64,000 bases of DNA from JAHDCJ01 sp039028895 (GCA_039028895.1 JBCCHF010000018.1:1-64000), one strand, 5' to 3'; positions 9,352-19,274 are shown, counted from the first letter of the stretch. Notes: generated from the sequence alone by a model not told the origin. Program-made: numbers and translations.

Positions 9352-12300
9352 TTAGAAGATATATCTCAACCCAAGTCTTAGCTGCCAACGAGATAGCAGA
9401 CTGAAGTCATCAGTGAATGAATTTGTTAGTGCTGTGTCGAAGCTGTAGGTTGGTACGCCGTTACCATCAACTGAAACACCAATAGGTTGTGTGTTGGTTG
9501 GATTTTGACGGACACCAAGGCTTGAACTTAGCAAGTTTCCAAAGTTCAGAATATCTGCACTGATTTGGATAGTCTGGGTTTTGTTTCCAACATCAAAGTT
9601 GAAATCCTGAAGGATTCTTAAATCCCAGTTACCGTACCATGGGCTGAGAATGCTATACTTTTCAGCATAAAGTCCGCGACGTTGGCTGAGGTAAGCATCT
9701 TGCTCAATAAATGCATTCAGAGCAGCACGTTGTGCATTTGCTTCGTCAGCGGTGCCTGAAAATTGCATATTTCCTAGATCAGTAGTTGTAGGAATATAAA
9801 TCAGGTCATTCAAGCCTGATCCGTCATTATTGATGTCACCGGAGTATGTGTAGCTAAAACGACCACCTCTTGCATATTCGAAGAACATAGAGATCGTAGT
9901 TCCCATTTTGTCGTTAGCATATCCAAAACGCTTGTAAAAAGCACCGATGAAGCGGTGACGGTTACCGTATAGAGAAGGAGAAGCAACTGCCTCGTTTACG
10001 TGACCAAAAGCCGGGTTACGATCATAAGCATCTGAAGAGATTTCAGCTTCGATAGAACTGGCATCGCGTGAAGCAAGGAAATTGTACGCCAACATTGCAT
10101 ACATACCATTATCCCAGGTTTTCTGTCCCTGTAGTATGATATTTACTTGTGATCCTACATCTGTATTTGTAAAAACATAAGCGTTGGTAGCTCCACCAAA
10201 AACTAATGTTCTGTCACTTGCATTTGAATAAATTGGACGATTATCAACACCTACGAGTGTTCCTGAAGGAGGTGTTAAACCATAATTGCGGACCATCATA
10301 CCATTTACATCTCGTGTGTAAATGAAATCTGATGAAACTGTCCAGCCATTACCCATTTTCTGGTCCCAGCCAACATTGGTTCTCCATGCCTGTGGGAATT
10401 TGAAATCACGATCGGTAATATTATAGAAGAACCAGTTAGGGTTAGCTACCTGGTTGCCAATCCAAACAAAAGGAAGACGACCTGAGAATAGTCCTGATCC
10501 ACCTCTTAGCTGAGTTGCACCATCACCATTCACATCCCAGTTGAAACCAACTCTAGGGGAAATAAGTGGTGTTTGCTTAGGCAGAACAGTATGATCAAAC
10601 ATGACAGGGGTCCCATCTGTGTCATACCATTGAATGGTTGGATCGTAACAACAGTTACGGTCAATATTTTCCTGGATTTTGGTAGGCGTATCAAAGTAAA
10701 GTGGTAGATCCATTCTCACACCGTAGGTGATGGTAAGGTCATCATTTACATCCCATGCATCCTGGAGGTAAGCAGCCCACTGACCAACGTTGGTCTCAGC
10801 AAGTGCCCAGCTATCATTAGCATTATTGGTTTCGAAAGTAGATTGTGCCGCTGCAACATCTGCATCAAAACCACCTGAGTTAACCAGGTCAAGAAATTCT
10901 TGAACAGAACCGAAGCCAGGTCCGAATGAACCACCATAAGCGTCAAGGTTAAAAGAGTTGTCAAACTCAAAGCGCTCAATCGAAGTACCAATGGTCACAG
11001 TATGTGAGCCAGCATAAATATTGAAGTTGTTGGTAGCCTGTAATACGTATTGGTCAAGACGGTTGTTAATTGAGAATGGTTCATGACCGGCAACAATATA
11101 ACGGATTCCGTCACGGTTAATATTAACTACAGGGAATGGTGTTGAAAAAGGATCCCTTGAATCAAGGAAAGCGGTGTACCCAACCTGCAAGTTATTCGAG
11201 AATTTGTTTCCAAAAATTGAGTTCAACTCAAGAATACCTGAGTGGATAACATTATTAATGGTATAACCTGAATTTTCAAATTGGAGTGTTGTGGCATCAG
11301 GACCACGACGTCCAAGAGCTGATGGGTGAGCAGGCTTGTCTTTGAAAGCATCCAAAAAGTTGTACGTCGCTGTAAGCTTGTGATTATTGCTAAGATTAAA
11401 GTCCAACTTAACAATACCTTTTAGACTTTCAGTTTGGTGCTTATAGTTTTCATAAGCGCCGGTATCGTAACCAAAACGTGACATCAAAGCCGATGAAATA
11501 GCATCAAGGTCAGAAGCAAGAACACGTGATTCGTTAACTGCATCAATGTTATCGCGATTAGCAATAAAGTTTGAGCCAAGGTCTTCACGACGATCGATCT
11601 CCGCATTAATGAAGAAAAATACTTTGTCTTTCACAATGGGGCCTCCTAAACTGAAACCAGCCTGGTACTGAGTAAGATCACCTACAAAAAGATCAGTATC
11701 TCTAACCTTTTTACCAGTAAGATCCTGGTTACGCCAGAAACCGAAGACAGTACCACTGAATTCATTGGTTCCTGATTTGGTTACAGCATTTACAGCAGCA
11801 CCGGTGAATCCAGCCTGGGTAACATCGTAAGGAGCAAGTGATACCTGGATTTGGTCAATCGCATCAAGAGATACAGGGCTTGATTCAGTCTGACCGCCAG
11901 GAGTCGCTGCATCAAGACCGAATGGGTTATTAAAAATTGATCCATCCAGCGAAAAGTTGTTAAACTGGTCATTTCTACCACCAAAAGAATTGCCACTTGC
12001 AGATGGTGACAAACGGTAGTAGTCAGAAGCAGATCTCGAAATAGTAGGCAGGTTAGTGATTTGTTCGCTACCAATGTTTGTAGCAGCACCAGTCCGCTCA
12101 GAATTGAGGATAGGATCTGCATTTGCGATAACAACAGCTTCAGCAGTTGTTACTGCCTCACTTTCCAATGAAAAATCAAGATTGAGTTTCTGACCAATCG
12201 CAAGATTGATGTTGTCAAAAGATTGTGGCTTATACCCAACATAGTCAGCTGACATAGTGTAAGGACCACCAATCCTCAAGTTTGGTAACGTGTAACCACC

Positions 12301-12498
12301 ATCTTCACGAGTTGACACTCCGTACAAAGTACCAGAGGGCTCATGCTTAGCAACAACATTAGCTGCTACTAGTGGTTCACCGTTTGAATCTGTGACAGTA
12401 CCGCTAAGCGTAGCAGTGGTCACCTGGGCATAAAGCCCTGAGGAGCAGCACAGAAATCCAAAAACAAGGAGTATTGAAAGTAGACGGAAACGAATCAT
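9352..12498 (-). CDS. TonB-dependent receptor, Oar-like (1048 residues)
   Basis: This outer-membrane receptor takes up a ligand using TonB energy. Residues 1-24 are a signal peptide ending LYA|Q. A carboxypeptidase-regulatory-like beta-sandwich (about 27-110, with SGTVTDSNGEPL and DGGYTLPNLRIGG) precedes a plug domain (about 130-250, with SGNSFGGRNDQFNNFSLDG and AVNAVTKSGTNEFSG). A long beta-barrel ends in an aromatic residue, LRLGLRYIF. Domain order and length (~1000-1100) match the Oar-like group. No SusD partner follows, so this is not a SusCD pair. The ligand cannot be read from the sequence. It is transcribed alone, with its own terminator downstream and a divergent threonine operon upstream. 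Confidence 0.9.
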   Translation of the reverse strand: MIRFRLLSILLVFGFLCCSSGLYAQVTTATLSGTVTDSNGEPLVAANVVAKHEPSGTLYGVSTREDGGYTLPNLRIGGPYTMSADYVGYKPQSFDNINLAIGQKLNLDFSLESEAVTTAEAVVIANADPILNSERTGAATNIGSEQITNLPTISRSASDYYRLSPSASGNSFGGRNDQFNNFSLDGSIFNNPFGLDAATPGGQTESSPVSLDAIDQIQVSLAPYDVTQAGFTGAAVNAVTKSGTNEFSGTVFGFWRNQDLTGKKVRDTDLFVGDLTQYQAGFSLGGPIVKDKVFFFINAEIDRREDLGSNFIANRDNIDAVNESRVLASDLDAISSALMSRFGYDTGAYENYKHQTESLKGIVKLDFNLSNNHKLTATYNFLDAFKDKPAHPSALGRRGPDATTLQFENSGYTINNVIHSGILELNSIFGNKFSNNLQVGYTAFLDSRDPFSTPFPVVNINRDGIRYIVAGHEPFSINNRLDQYVLQATNNFNIYAGSHTVTIGTSIERFEFDNSFNLDAYGGSFGPGFGSVQEFLDLVNSGGFDADVAAAQSTFETNNANDSWALAETNVGQWAAYLQDAWDVNDDLTITYGVRMDLPLYFDTPTKIQENIDRNCCYDPTIQWYDTDGTPVMFDHTVLPKQTPLISPRVGFNWDVNGDGATQLRGGSGLFSGRLPFVWIGNQVANPNWFFYNITDRDFKFPQAWRTNVGWDQKMGNGWTVSSDFIYTRDVNGMMVRNYGLTPPSGTLVGVDNRPIYSNASDRTLVFGGATNAYVFTNTDVGSQVNIILQGQKTWDNGMYAMLAYNFLASRDASSIEAEISSDAYDRNPAFGHVNEAVASPSLYGNRHRFIGAFYKRFGYANDKMGTTISMFFEYARGGRFSYTYSGDINNDGSGLNDLIYIPTTTDLGNMQFSGTADEANAQRAALNAFIEQDAYLSQRRGLYAEKYSILSPWYGNWDLRILQDFNFDVGNKTQTIQISADILNFGNLLSSSLGVRQNPTNTQPIGVSVDGNGVPTYSFDTALTNSFTDDFSLLSRWQLRLGLRYIF

Positions 12499-12624
12499 AG
12501 AAAACGTTTTTGGTGATTAGAAAAAGGGAAAAATTTTAATTGTTTTGTAAACTAATAAAGAACTTGAAGTAAATATAAACCTAAATTTAAAAATGGATTA
12601 CTTTTAGGCCATAATTCTATTAGA

Positions 12625-13566
12625 ATGAGAAGAGATAAAATCCTTATCACAGGGGCCAATGGCCAGATTGGGACCGTTTTAACCAAATCTTTAAGGGAAA
12701 TTTATGGAAATGACAATGTGATTGCTACTGACATTAAGCGACCGGCGCAAGATAATCACCCTTTCTATATGTTGGACATACTGAATGTCCAGCGCCTATA
12801 TGAAATGATTGAAGATCATAAGATCACACAGGTCTACCACCTGGCCGCAATTTTATCAGCAAGCGGAGAATGGAATCCACAAAAAACCTGGAATGTCAAT
12901 ATGAGCGGCTTGTTAACCGTTCTTGAAATGGCTCGTCAGAAAAATATCCACAAAGTCTTTTTCCCCTCTACCATTGCTGTGTTCGGCAAAACCACACCTC
13001 GGATCAATACTGCTCAACACGTTCCAATGATGCCAGAAACTGTGTATGGAATTAGCAAGACAACCGGTGAACTTTGGTGCAATTATTATTTCAATAAATA
13101 CGGACTGGATGTGAGATCTGTCCGTTACCCTGGCATTATTGGCTATCAATCATTGCCACATGGAGGGACTACAGATTATGCAGTCGAAATTTTCCATAAA
13201 GCACTTGAAAATAAAAGTTACGCGTGTTTCCTAGAATCGAAGACCCGGTTACCCATGCTATACATGCCAGATGCAATCAGGGGAACTGTAGAGTTGATGG
13301 AGGCAAATACTGAAAAAATCTCTGTCAGAACTTCCTATAACCTTGCCGGAATGAGTTTCAGTCCGGAAGAGATTTCCGACGAGATCAAAAACCATATTCC
13401 CGAATTTAAAATTTCTTATAAACCTGACTTTCGCCAGGAAATTGCTGCTTCCTGGACTGAAAGTATTGATGATTCAGCAGCGCGAAACGATTGGAACTGG
13501 ATGCCTGAATATGATTTACAAGGCATGACAAAAGATATGATCGAAAAACTATCAAAAAGCAATTAA
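12625..13566 (+). CDS. L-threonine 3-dehydrogenase, SDR (epimerase-like) type
   Basis: This enzyme oxidises L-threonine to 2-amino-3-ketobutyrate with NAD+ in the cytoplasm. The Rossmann motif GANGQIG is at residues 10-16. The extended-SDR triad is visible: Ser115 in FFPSTIAVFG and YGISK with Tyr141 and Lys145. The length (313) fits the short-chain threonine dehydrogenases described from Flavobacterium and from animals, which are unrelated to the zinc-dependent E. coli Tdh. The kbl gene starts two bases after its stop codon, and this decides the assignment over a generic sugar-nucleotide epimerase. It is transcribed divergently from the TonB receptor. Confidence 0.88.
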   Translation: MRRDKILITGANGQIGTVLTKSLREIYGNDNVIATDIKRPAQDNHPFYMLDILNVQRLYEMIEDHKITQVYHLAAILSASGEWNPQKTWNVNMSGLLTVLEMARQKNIHKVFFPSTIAVFGKTTPRINTAQHVPMMPETVYGISKTTGELWCNYYFNKYGLDVRSVRYPGIIGYQSLPHGGTTDYAVEIFHKALENKSYACFLESKTRLPMLYMPDAIRGTVELMEANTEKISVRTSYNLAGMSFSPEEISDEIKNHIPEFKISYKPDFRQEIAASWTESIDDSAARNDWNWMPEYDLQGMTKDMIEKLSKSN

Positions 13567-13568
13567 TC

Positions 13569-14759
13569 ATGTTTGATTCAACAAGACCCCAACTTCAAAA
13601 AGAACTTGATGAGATCCGCCAAGCCGGACTGTATAAGGAAGAACGCATAATCACTACTCCCCAGGCAGCGGAAATCATGACAACCAAAGGGGAGGAGGTC
13701 CTGAATTTTTGTGCTAACAACTATCTTGGACTTTCTTCGCATCCGAACGTCATTGAGGCGGGTATCGAGGCCATCAAAACCCACGGCTTTGGCATGTCGT
13801 CTGTACGATTTATCTGTGGCACACAGGATATCCACAAAGAACTGGAACAAAAGATCGCTGATTTTGTAGGTACAGAAGATGCGATTCTATACGCTGCTGC
13901 ATTCGATGCAAATGGCGGATTGTTCGAACCACTTTTGACAAAAGAGGATGCGATCATTTCCGACACGCTGAACCATGCTTCCATTATTGATGGAATCAGG
14001 CTTTGCAAAGCTGAACGCCACAGGTACAAAACCAATGACATGACTGACCTCGAGGAAAAGCTCAAAGCTACTCAAGGTGCAAGACGCCGGATGATCGCTA
14101 CAGATGGCGTCTTCTCAATGGATGGAACGATTGCCCAGATTGACAAGATCTGTGACCTGGCCGACAAATACGATGCAATGGTAATGGTCGATGATTGTCA
14201 TGCTACAGGATTTGTTGGCAAGACCGGCAGGGGGTCAGCCGAACACTGTGATGCATTTGGAAGACCGGATATTATCACGGGTACTTTCGGAAAGGCCTTA
14301 GGCGGTGCATCTGGAGGTTTTACGGCAGCCAAGAAAGAAATCGTTGAAATGCTTCGTCAAAGATCAAGACCTTACCTGTTTTCAAATACATTAGCACCTT
14401 CGATAGTCGGAGCATCTATTAAGGTACTCGATGTGTTGTCATCGTCTACTGCTTTGCGCGATAAGTTGGAAGACAATACTCAATTTTTCCGAAAGGAAAT
14501 GACGGCAGCAGGATTTGATATTCTTACGGGAACGCATCCAATTGTACCGATCATGCTTTATGATGCAAAATTGGCCCAGGACTTTGCTAATCAACTACTT
14601 GCAGAAGGGATATACGTAATTGGGTTTTTCTATCCGGTTGTACCCAAAGGACAAGCGAGGATCCGAGTACAGCTGTCCGCCGGACATGAGCGCGAACATC
14701 TCGAAAAAGCAGTTGCAGCATTCACAAAAGTTGGAAAATCATTAGGAGTGATCAGCTAA
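13569..14759 (+). CDS. kbl: Glycine C-acetyltransferase (2-amino-3-ketobutyrate CoA ligase)
   Basis: This is a PLP enzyme that splits 2-amino-3-ketobutyrate with CoA into glycine and acetyl-CoA, completing threonine breakdown begun by the gene just upstream. It belongs to the alpha-oxoamine synthase family. The PLP lysine is Lys242 in TGTFGKALGGASGG; VDDCHATG (His211) and NNYLGLSSHP are family signatures. The length of 396 is normal. The two-base gap to the dehydrogenase indicates one operon. The gene converges on the permease pair, whose stop is three bases away, leaving no room for a separate terminator. Confidence 0.95.
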   Translation: MFDSTRPQLQKELDEIRQAGLYKEERIITTPQAAEIMTTKGEEVLNFCANNYLGLSSHPNVIEAGIEAIKTHGFGMSSVRFICGTQDIHKELEQKIADFVGTEDAILYAAAFDANGGLFEPLLTKEDAIISDTLNHASIIDGIRLCKAERHRYKTNDMTDLEEKLKATQGARRRMIATDGVFSMDGTIAQIDKICDLADKYDAMVMVDDCHATGFVGKTGRGSAEHCDAFGRPDIITGTFGKALGGASGGFTAAKKEIVEMLRQRSRPYLFSNTLAPSIVGASIKVLDVLSSSTALRDKLEDNTQFFRKEMTAAGFDILTGTHPIVPIMLYDAKLAQDFANQLLAEGIYVIGFFYPVVPKGQARIRVQLSAGHEREHLEKAVAAFTKVGKSLGVIS

Positions 14760-14761
14760 TC

Positions 14762-16012
14762 TTATTCGGCGCGTAGTGCAATTACAGGATTAACCCTGGC
14801 AGCTCGTTTGCCTGGGAAAAAGCCTGCCATCAAGCCCGCCAGCAAAATGACGATTAAAGCGGAGGCGATGGTTGACGGATCGATTTCAGGATTAGCAAAA
14901 AATTCTGACTCAAGGCCAAAGTTGGTGGTGAGATAGTTGATACCTTCAACGACTATAATTCCACATCCCAACCCGATAAAGCCTGCTAATGCGGTTAGGA
15001 AAAGGGATTCCTGAAGAATCATACTGATGATCGAAAATGGTGTTGCGCCCATCGCTTTTCGCACGCCAATTTCACGCGTCCTTTCTTTGACGATAATCAT
15101 CATTATATTGGCCACTCCAACCATTCCTGAAAAGATGGTTCCGATTGCCACTAACCAACTAAATCCACGAATACCAGTAAACAGGGTTTGGATTTCCTGG
15201 TATTCCCTTTCTACATTAGCCGAACCGAAGGCTCTAAGGTCGTTTGGCGCGACAGTATGCCTTTCTGCTAGCAGGGTTTTGACTTCCTTTTCGATCTTGG
15301 CGGATCTTACCCCATTTTTGGGAATGAGAGAAAACCAGCCTATCTGATTGGGTCGGTTGAAGGCTACTTGTAAGGTCGTCAATGGAATGTATAGAGTCTG
15401 TACATCTTCAATTCCTTCCTGACCTTTTACCTTGGAATTAAAAACTCCGATCACCTTAAAATGAATCCCTTTAATTTTTATGGCTTTACCTACTGGGTTT
15501 TCTCCATCAGGAAAAAGTACTTCTTTCACCCGGCTTCCAATTACTGCAACCTTGCGCTTATTTTCCATGTCGAGATCGTTCAGAAATCGGCCACTTTCGA
15601 TAATCAAGGGTTTTACCTTTAAAAATTGCGGATAATCGCCATAAACTGTAAAATTGGCATTATTCTCCTCTCTGGTAATAGAAAAATTACCGGTCAACCG
15701 AATGCGTGCTGAAAGGATGTCAACATCAGGTACATTATTTCTGATAGCATAAGCATCATCATTGGTCAGTTGGATGAAACGTCCTGGCTGCAACCCTTTA
15801 TAAGGCACGGATGTACGCTGACTCCAGACAAAAACGGCATTCTTCGTGATATCGAAACTACTGGTGACTCCATTCTCCAAACCACTCCCGGCTCCAAGGA
15901 GAATGACCAACATGAAAATTCCCCAAAACACACCAAACGCAGTTAGGGCCGCTCGCAATTTATTCTTGCGAATCGTCAAAAATATTTCCTGCCATTTATC
16001 AAGATCGAACAT
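14762..16012 (-). CDS. ABC transporter permease, MacB/FtsX type (second of a pair)
   Basis: This inner-membrane permease has one N-terminal membrane helix after MFDLDKWQEIF, a large periplasmic MacB-core domain (about 45-250) and three C-terminal helices of the FtsX type (motif VKERTREIGVRKAMGATP). A longer reading frame begins at 16054, but I choose 16012: it starts exactly where the upstream paralogue starts (MFDLDKWQEIF) and has AAAAGGAG seven bases before the ATG. It is a diverged duplicate of the gene at 16055-17299 and is very probably co-transcribed with it. No ATPase or membrane-fusion partner is encoded nearby. Export of a peptide, lipid or antibiotic is only a family-level guess. 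Confidence 0.9.
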   Translation of the reverse strand: MFDLDKWQEIFLTIRKNKLRAALTAFGVFWGIFMLVILLGAGSGLENGVTSSFDITKNAVFVWSQRTSVPYKGLQPGRFIQLTNDDAYAIRNNVPDVDILSARIRLTGNFSITREENNANFTVYGDYPQFLKVKPLIIESGRFLNDLDMENKRKVAVIGSRVKEVLFPDGENPVGKAIKIKGIHFKVIGVFNSKVKGQEGIEDVQTLYIPLTTLQVAFNRPNQIGWFSLIPKNGVRSAKIEKEVKTLLAERHTVAPNDLRAFGSANVEREYQEIQTLFTGIRGFSWLVAIGTIFSGMVGVANIMMIIVKERTREIGVRKAMGATPFSIISMILQESLFLTALAGFIGLGCGIIVVEGINYLTTNFGLESEFFANPEIDPSTIASALIVILLAGLMAGFFPGKRAARVNPVIALRAE

Positions 16013-16019
16013 ATTTTTG

Positions 16020-16027
16020 CTCCTTTT
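16020..16027 (-). promoter_or_regulatory. Shine-Dalgarno sequence deciding the start at 16012
   Basis: The minus strand reads AAAAGGAG, then seven bases, then ATG. Such a strong site is uncommon in this window, where most starts have only AT-rich leaders. It supports 16012 over the upstream ATG at 16054. Confidence 0.7.
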
Positions 16028-16054
16028 AGCCTTTATCAAATTGCAGATTGCCAA

Positions 16055-17299
16055 CTAGATCCTCAAAGCCTCAATCGGATTTATCCCAGCCGCTCTTAAC
16101 GCAGGGAAAAGACCAGCCAACAAACCACTGATGATCAGAATGACCATAGCCGAAATCGCTACAGTTAGATTGATCTCCGGATTTTCGAAATATTCAATGT
16201 TAGCATTGTTGACTTCCATAATTGTGCTCAGGCCTTCAAGTACTGCCATGCCGGCAATTAGACCAAAATACCCTGCTATTGAAGTAATGAAAATAGACTC
16301 TTTCAGGATCATGGAAATGATGGACCAGGGGGTTGCTCCCAATGCTTTTCTGATGCCAATTTCCTTTGTCCTGTCTTTTACTACAATTATCATGATATTG
16401 CTAACCCCAACAATACCGGCGATTAGCGTCCCTACACCCACGAGCCAGACAAATGCTTTTATTCCAAAAAATAAACCCATCACAGATCGGTAATTATCCT
16501 CTTGATTATGGGTCCAGAATGCCTGGTTATCGTCAGGGTGAACGATATGGCGCTGTTTGAGCAAGGTCAAAATCTGGTTTTCGAGATCTTTTCCTGAAAC
16601 ACCGGCCTTTGTGGTTACCGCAAATAGTTCTACGGAGTTGTCTGCATTGAATGACCGTTGAAAAGTGCTGAAAGGGATGTATATCCTTTCGGAAAAACGA
16701 CCACCCCAACCTTCATCACGGAATAATCCGACTACCCTGAAGAATACTCCTTTGATATTGACGTATTCTCCAATGGGACTTTCGCCTTCATCAAATAAGA
16801 GTTCTGCCACGCGTTCACCTATTACACAGGTTTTACGGCCTTCCAGATTATCATTGATGTTGAGCTTTCTCCCAGCCAGGTATTCCTGGTAAATTTTGAT
16901 ATTGAAATAGTCTTCACCTGCCCCAAGGACCATGAACGGGCTTGATTTATTGCCTCTGACTATATTGAAATTGCCAACCAACCAGTTCTCCGGAGCCAGG
17001 AATTCAAAGCCTTCCACATTTTCCTCTACCATTTCAAGGTCTTCCTCAGTAAACTGGATACGACGACCAGGAGGCATACCTTTATAAGGCATCGATGTCC
17101 GAGCTGTAAAGAACCAGATACTATTAGTCGCATCCAGGATCATGCTTTTGGTTGCCCCATTTTGTAAACCCTGGCCTGCACCTAATAGCAAGACGAGCAT
17201 GAAGATGCCCCAGAATACACCAAAAGCAGTGGCAAATGTGCGTAGCTTATTTTTTGAAATGGAAATGAAAATCTCCTGCCATTTGTCCAGGTCGAACAT
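16055..17299 (-). CDS. ABC transporter permease, MacB/FtsX type (first of a pair)
   Basis: It has the same architecture as the downstream gene: start MFDLDKWQEIF, a helix around residues 23-45, a MacB periplasmic core, then three helices with VKDRTKEIGIRKALGATP. It ends in the family-typical PALRAAGINPIEALR. The two proteins align along their whole length but are clearly diverged, so they may form a heterodimer. The stop at 16055 lies 42 bases before the next start. An ATP-binding subunit must come from elsewhere in the genome. Confidence 0.9.
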   Translation of the reverse strand: MFDLDKWQEIFISISKNKLRTFATAFGVFWGIFMLVLLLGAGQGLQNGATKSMILDATNSIWFFTARTSMPYKGMPPGRRIQFTEEDLEMVEENVEGFEFLAPENWLVGNFNIVRGNKSSPFMVLGAGEDYFNIKIYQEYLAGRKLNINDNLEGRKTCVIGERVAELLFDEGESPIGEYVNIKGVFFRVVGLFRDEGWGGRFSERIYIPFSTFQRSFNADNSVELFAVTTKAGVSGKDLENQILTLLKQRHIVHPDDNQAFWTHNQEDNYRSVMGLFFGIKAFVWLVGVGTLIAGIVGVSNIMIIVVKDRTKEIGIRKALGATPWSIISMILKESIFITSIAGYFGLIAGMAVLEGLSTIMEVNNANIEYFENPEINLTVAISAMVILIISGLLAGLFPALRAAGINPIEALRI

Positions 17300-17462
17300 T
17301 ACTATATCAGAGGTTTAAATCTTTTCTTAATTAATGCAAGTGAAGCAGGAAGAGAGGTGCATTTGCACAGAATATAGCTTTAATTTAAATACTTATTGTC
17401 AGAAAACCCATTCCTATAAGGAATAATAACGTTGCTTTAACTTTTCAAAGACAATAACGAAC

Positions 17463-18200
17463 TCACCTTATATTCTTGCCAATCCAATCCTCTGTTTTCT
17501 CCTTGCTTTTGATGAGCACTACCGCATTTTGCCTGATGACATATTCGCTGAGTCCAAAGTGTGAACTGTTCCTTGTACTCCAGTCATAGGTATATCCAAG
17601 TCTTGTCCATGGGAAATCTTCTGTTGACGAAACGATATAATCGTAGACGGGTTGATATTCTGCCGGTGTACCGGAATAGGCACCTTGCGGATCGGTGAGA
17701 TCGCATTCAAAATCGGTGATCTCCGGATCGGGGCACGGTCGGAAGAGGTCGTCCATTTTCACCCAAATTTCTATGAATTTTCTTGTGGTATCGCAATTTG
17801 GGGGTAATCCAAGTACTTGCTCCAACCTGAGAGCAAGGCGTTCTCCTTTCCATTTGTTTAGACCCAGTTGGCCAGACTTGTCCAACATCTGCGATTTTTT
17901 GGTAACCCATGTCAGGTATTTGGAGTCAAGTGTATCTAACTGTCCAACGGGCTGGTAATAATCTTCGGCAGCTTGTGCTGATTTCCAGGCTAGCATCTCC
18001 ACATACCCTTCCGAATTGATGTCGGCCTTTGTGATATTGGCCAGGTTTTTATCAACTACTGATGCACCATTGTTTTCAACAATAGCCTGTGTCGATTCCT
18101 GGTATATGATCTTCTGCTTATTCAAAAAGCGGACAGACACTTTGGACAAATTACAGCTGCCAAGAAGTAGGATGAGCGCAAAGAGTAATAATTGTTTCAT
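17463..18200 (-). CDS. Uncharacterised lipoprotein
   Basis: The N-terminus MKQLLLFALILLLGSCNL is a lipoprotein signal with the lipidated cysteine at residue 16. The mature ~230-residue protein is soluble, contains four more cysteines (around CDTTRKF, FRPCPD, FECDL) that could form disulfides, and has a conserved-looking block YDWSTRNSSHFGLSEYVI before a charged end. I do not recognise a domain. It is separated by about 160 bases from the permease pair and by about 120 from the pirin gene, so operon membership is uncertain. Confidence 0.75.
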   Translation of the reverse strand: MKQLLLFALILLLGSCNLSKVSVRFLNKQKIIYQESTQAIVENNGASVVDKNLANITKADINSEGYVEMLAWKSAQAAEDYYQPVGQLDTLDSKYLTWVTKKSQMLDKSGQLGLNKWKGERLALRLEQVLGLPPNCDTTRKFIEIWVKMDDLFRPCPDPEITDFECDLTDPQGAYSGTPAEYQPVYDYIVSSTEDFPWTRLGYTYDWSTRNSSHFGLSEYVIRQNAVVLIKSKEKTEDWIGKNIR

Positions 18201-18317
18201 GGGGCAAGGTTTAAGCCGCTAAGATTTTGAAGCAATTAAGATAGAAATTTGTACTGATCTGTTGGAAAAATATCTTTGCTCCCTTTGCGAATCATTTGCT
18301 GCGTTGCGTGAAACTTT

Positions 18318-19274
18318 CTAATTCACCAAATCCGGATTTCCCATCATACCCGACTGGTAATTTCTGATACACTGCCTGATCTGGTCCTCTGTATTCATCA
18401 CAAAGGGACCATAGGAAATCACGGGCTCGTTGAGTGGCTGGCCACCCAAAAGCAAGATTTCAGCACCATTCTCGGAGTAAATGTTGATGAGATTGTCGCC
18501 TCGCTCATACAATGCAATCTGGTTGGTTTTAAGTTTCTTCTGTCCTTCAAGTTCCAGGCTGCCACCAATGGTATAGATAAAAGCATTATGCAAAGGGTCA
18601 ACAGGAATATCCAGTTTACAGTCGGGCTTCATGGTGATATGGAAGTAAAATGCTGGTGAGAGCAATTCAACTTTCGATCTGGCTTTGAACAATTGACCGA
18701 GGATCACATTGGCCGTATACTTTTTATGTTTTATAACTGCAATCTCTTCATCACGATGGACTGAAGTTGTCGGATCAATAAACTTGTACTTGGCGGGTGT
18801 ATTCAACCAAATTTGAAATCCATGATACTGGCCGCCATCATCATAGAGTTTTTGCCCGGTTTCTTCCATATGAATGGCGCCTTTCCCTGAGCTAAACATC
18901 ATGAATTCACCTTTACCCACCTGGAAGTCGTAATTCAGGCTATCCTTATGGTGACCACTTCCGGAAAGGAAATAGGTGGTTGGCGTAACCCCAGCATGAG
19001 GATGGGCATCCACCCTAAGCGGGTCAGCACCAGGGGTGATATCCACAGGACCGAATTCATCAAACAATACATAAGGAGATACGTAATCGAGTTGATTGCC
19101 AGCAAAAGCACGCAATATCGGGAGGGTGCCAACCTTCGTTCTGTCAGCATTTAGAATACGATAAACCTTTCGAGATGATTTGACCTGGAACATCCCGGAG
19201 TTGACAACAAAGGCACTACTGGCAATGGTAGCCCCAAGAATAGCAGAACCTTTGATAAACTGACGTCTTTTCAT
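18318..19274 (-). CDS. Pirin-family bicupin with twin-arginine signal
   Basis: This protein has the two-cupin pirin fold. The metal ligands of the first cupin are visible: His91 and His93 in HPHAG, then His135 and Glu137 in GAIHMEE, with the same spacing as the known His-His-His-Glu set of pirins. Some pirins act as quercetin 2,3-dioxygenases; the substrate here is not evident. Unusually, the protein starts KRRQFIKGSAILGATIASSA, a twin-arginine export signal, so a folded, metal-loaded enzyme is probably delivered to the periplasm. Most pirins are cytoplasmic. It is likely monocistronic. Confidence 0.88.
   Translation of the reverse strand: MKRRQFIKGSAILGATIASSAFVVNSGMFQVKSSRKVYRILNADRTKVGTLPILRAFAGNQLDYVSPYVLFDEFGPVDITPGADPLRVDAHPHAGVTPTTYFLSGSGHHKDSLNYDFQVGKGEFMMFSSGKGAIHMEETGQKLYDDGGQYHGFQIWLNTPAKYKFIDPTTSVHRDEEIAVIKHKKYTANVILGQLFKARSKVELLSPAFYFHITMKPDCKLDIPVDPLHNAFIYTIGGSLELEGQKKLKTNQIALYERGDNLINIYSENGAEILLLGGQPLNEPVISYGPFVMNTEDQIRQCIRNYQSGMMGNPDLVN

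Noticed and set aside
9189..9404. Plus-strand ORF of 71 codons between the two first large genes
   Set aside because: It runs through the clear minus-strand terminator and into the 3' end of the receptor gene, and its composition is that of AT-rich intergenic DNA.
9352..12498. SusC of a polysaccharide utilisation locus
   Set aside because: There is no SusD gene or glycoside hydrolase nearby, and the domain order and sequence fit the Oar-like group better.
14762..17299. MacB-type tripartite efflux operon
   Set aside because: Neither an ATP-binding domain, a membrane-fusion protein nor an outer-membrane channel is encoded next to the permeases.
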